Positions 6,273 to 6,447 of a stretch of DNA of 6,447 nt are shown one piece after another. Where the stretch lies: NCBI GenBank assembly GCA_029939015.1, contig JAOZTV010000144.1, forward strand, positions 1,466 through 7,912. Reading direction: 5' to 3'. A program made the translations under genes and the position numbers. The DNA comes from Candidatus Aminicenantota bacterium. GTDB lineage: Bacteria > Acidobacteriota > Aminicenantia > UBA2199. The notes under the pieces were generated by a model. That model worked only from the letters and a program-made list of their open reading frames with translations, did not search any database and had not been told where the DNA came from. Position 1 is the first letter of the stretch. The number at the start of each line of letters is the position of its first letter.

Positions 6273-6447
6273 AGACTTTGTCAACTCCTATATTTTTCAT
6301 ACATTTTATTTTATCATTTTTTCCTTTATAAATACACACCCTCTGGTCACAAGGTCTGCAATCCATATCTAATTGTAAAATTGTGACCTTCTCCTTTCGC
6401 CATGGACCGCTTATTTCAGGTACATTCGGTCCATAAATTGCAATAAT
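6247..6447 (-). CDS. C-terminal part of a family 9 glycosyltransferase (LPS heptosyltransferase type), cut by the window edge
   Basis: Reading the minus strand from the right edge gives 66 residues open to the edge, ending at TGA (6249-6247). The fragment begins IIAIYGPNVPEISGPW, matching the C-terminal sugar-nucleotide-binding lobe of family 9 glycosyltransferases (the FGPTxP motif). It continues with LDMDCRPCDQRVC and KIKCMKNI, giving four cysteines at fragment residues 30, 33, 38 and 49. This CxPC...C...CM arrangement is common in WaaF-like ADP-heptose:LPS heptosyltransferases, followed by the usual closing helix (VDKVYEAIIKHF). Such enzymes add heptose to the LPS inner core on the cytoplasmic face. 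The rest of the gene lies upstream, outside the window. It shares 26 bases with the O-antigen ligase gene in another frame. The exact acceptor (WaaC, WaaF or WaaQ role) cannot be decided from this piece. Confidence 0.85.
   Translation of the reverse strand: MIAIYGPNVPEISGPWRKEKVTILQLDMDCRPCDQRVCIYKGKNDKIKCMKNIGVDKVYEAIIKHF
6285..6289 (-). promoter_or_regulatory. Ribosome binding site deciding the O-antigen ligase start
   Basis: AGGAG on the minus strand (6289-6285) lies inside the end of the glycosyltransferase gene. It touches the in-frame TTG at 6284 with no spacer, which is not usable, and sits 12 bases ahead of the in-frame ATG at 6272, which is slightly long but workable. It is the only Shine-Dalgarno-like motif close to either start and favours the ATG. 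Confidence 0.55.

Noticed and set aside
6263..6284. A perfect TTGACA (-35 consensus) on the minus strand at 6284-6279, with TATTAA 16 bases downstream, as an internal promoter.
   Set aside because: The -10 match is only 4 of 6, and transcripts would start inside the ligase coding region after its start codon. The TTGACA is explained as coding sequence of two overlapping genes.

Overview
The window looks like a chromosomal segment of an AT-rich Gram-negative bacterium. All six genes lie on the minus strand, so transcription runs from the right edge to the left. Lipopolysaccharide (LPS) core genes, an O-antigen ligase-type membrane protein and a clear HflK/HflC pair point to a bacterium with an outer membrane. 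The strong A/T bias and the archaeal-type GatE suggest an uncultured or candidate phylum (an Omnitrophota-like lineage is one guess) rather than a well-known proteobacterium. This placement is inference, because no rRNA or other phylogenetic marker is present.

Layout in transcription order. At the right edge (6447-6247) is the C-terminal tail of a family 9 glycosyltransferase (heptosyltransferase type). It overlaps the start of a polytopic O-antigen ligase/polymerase family protein (6272-5088). That gene overlaps by ATGA a stand-alone heptose-7-phosphate kinase, RfaE1/HldA (5091-4105). Nine bases later comes a 656-residue GatE-type Glu-tRNA(Gln) amidotransferase subunit (4095-2125). After a 76-base gap, which holds a plausible sigma-70-type promoter and a strong ribosome binding site, come hflK (2048-1023) and hflC (1026-64), again joined by ATGA. 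The last 63 bases have no gene but carry four copies of an 8-base tandem repeat.

How the genes relate. The first three serve LPS core building: heptose activation, heptose transfer and polymer ligation. HflK and HflC form the inner-membrane prohibitin-like complex that controls the FtsH protease, which in enterobacteria also governs LPS synthesis through LpxC turnover. GatE is the outlier. It is a translation enzyme subunit described classically from archaea, where it works with GatD, yet here it sits immediately downstream of LPS genes, with its ribosome binding site overlapping the kinase stop codon. No gatD, gatA or gatC is visible in the window.

No tRNA, rRNA, CRISPR array, insertion sequence or phage gene was seen. 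The most interesting point is the bacterial GatE and its operon context; the rest is ordinary LPS and membrane quality-control content.
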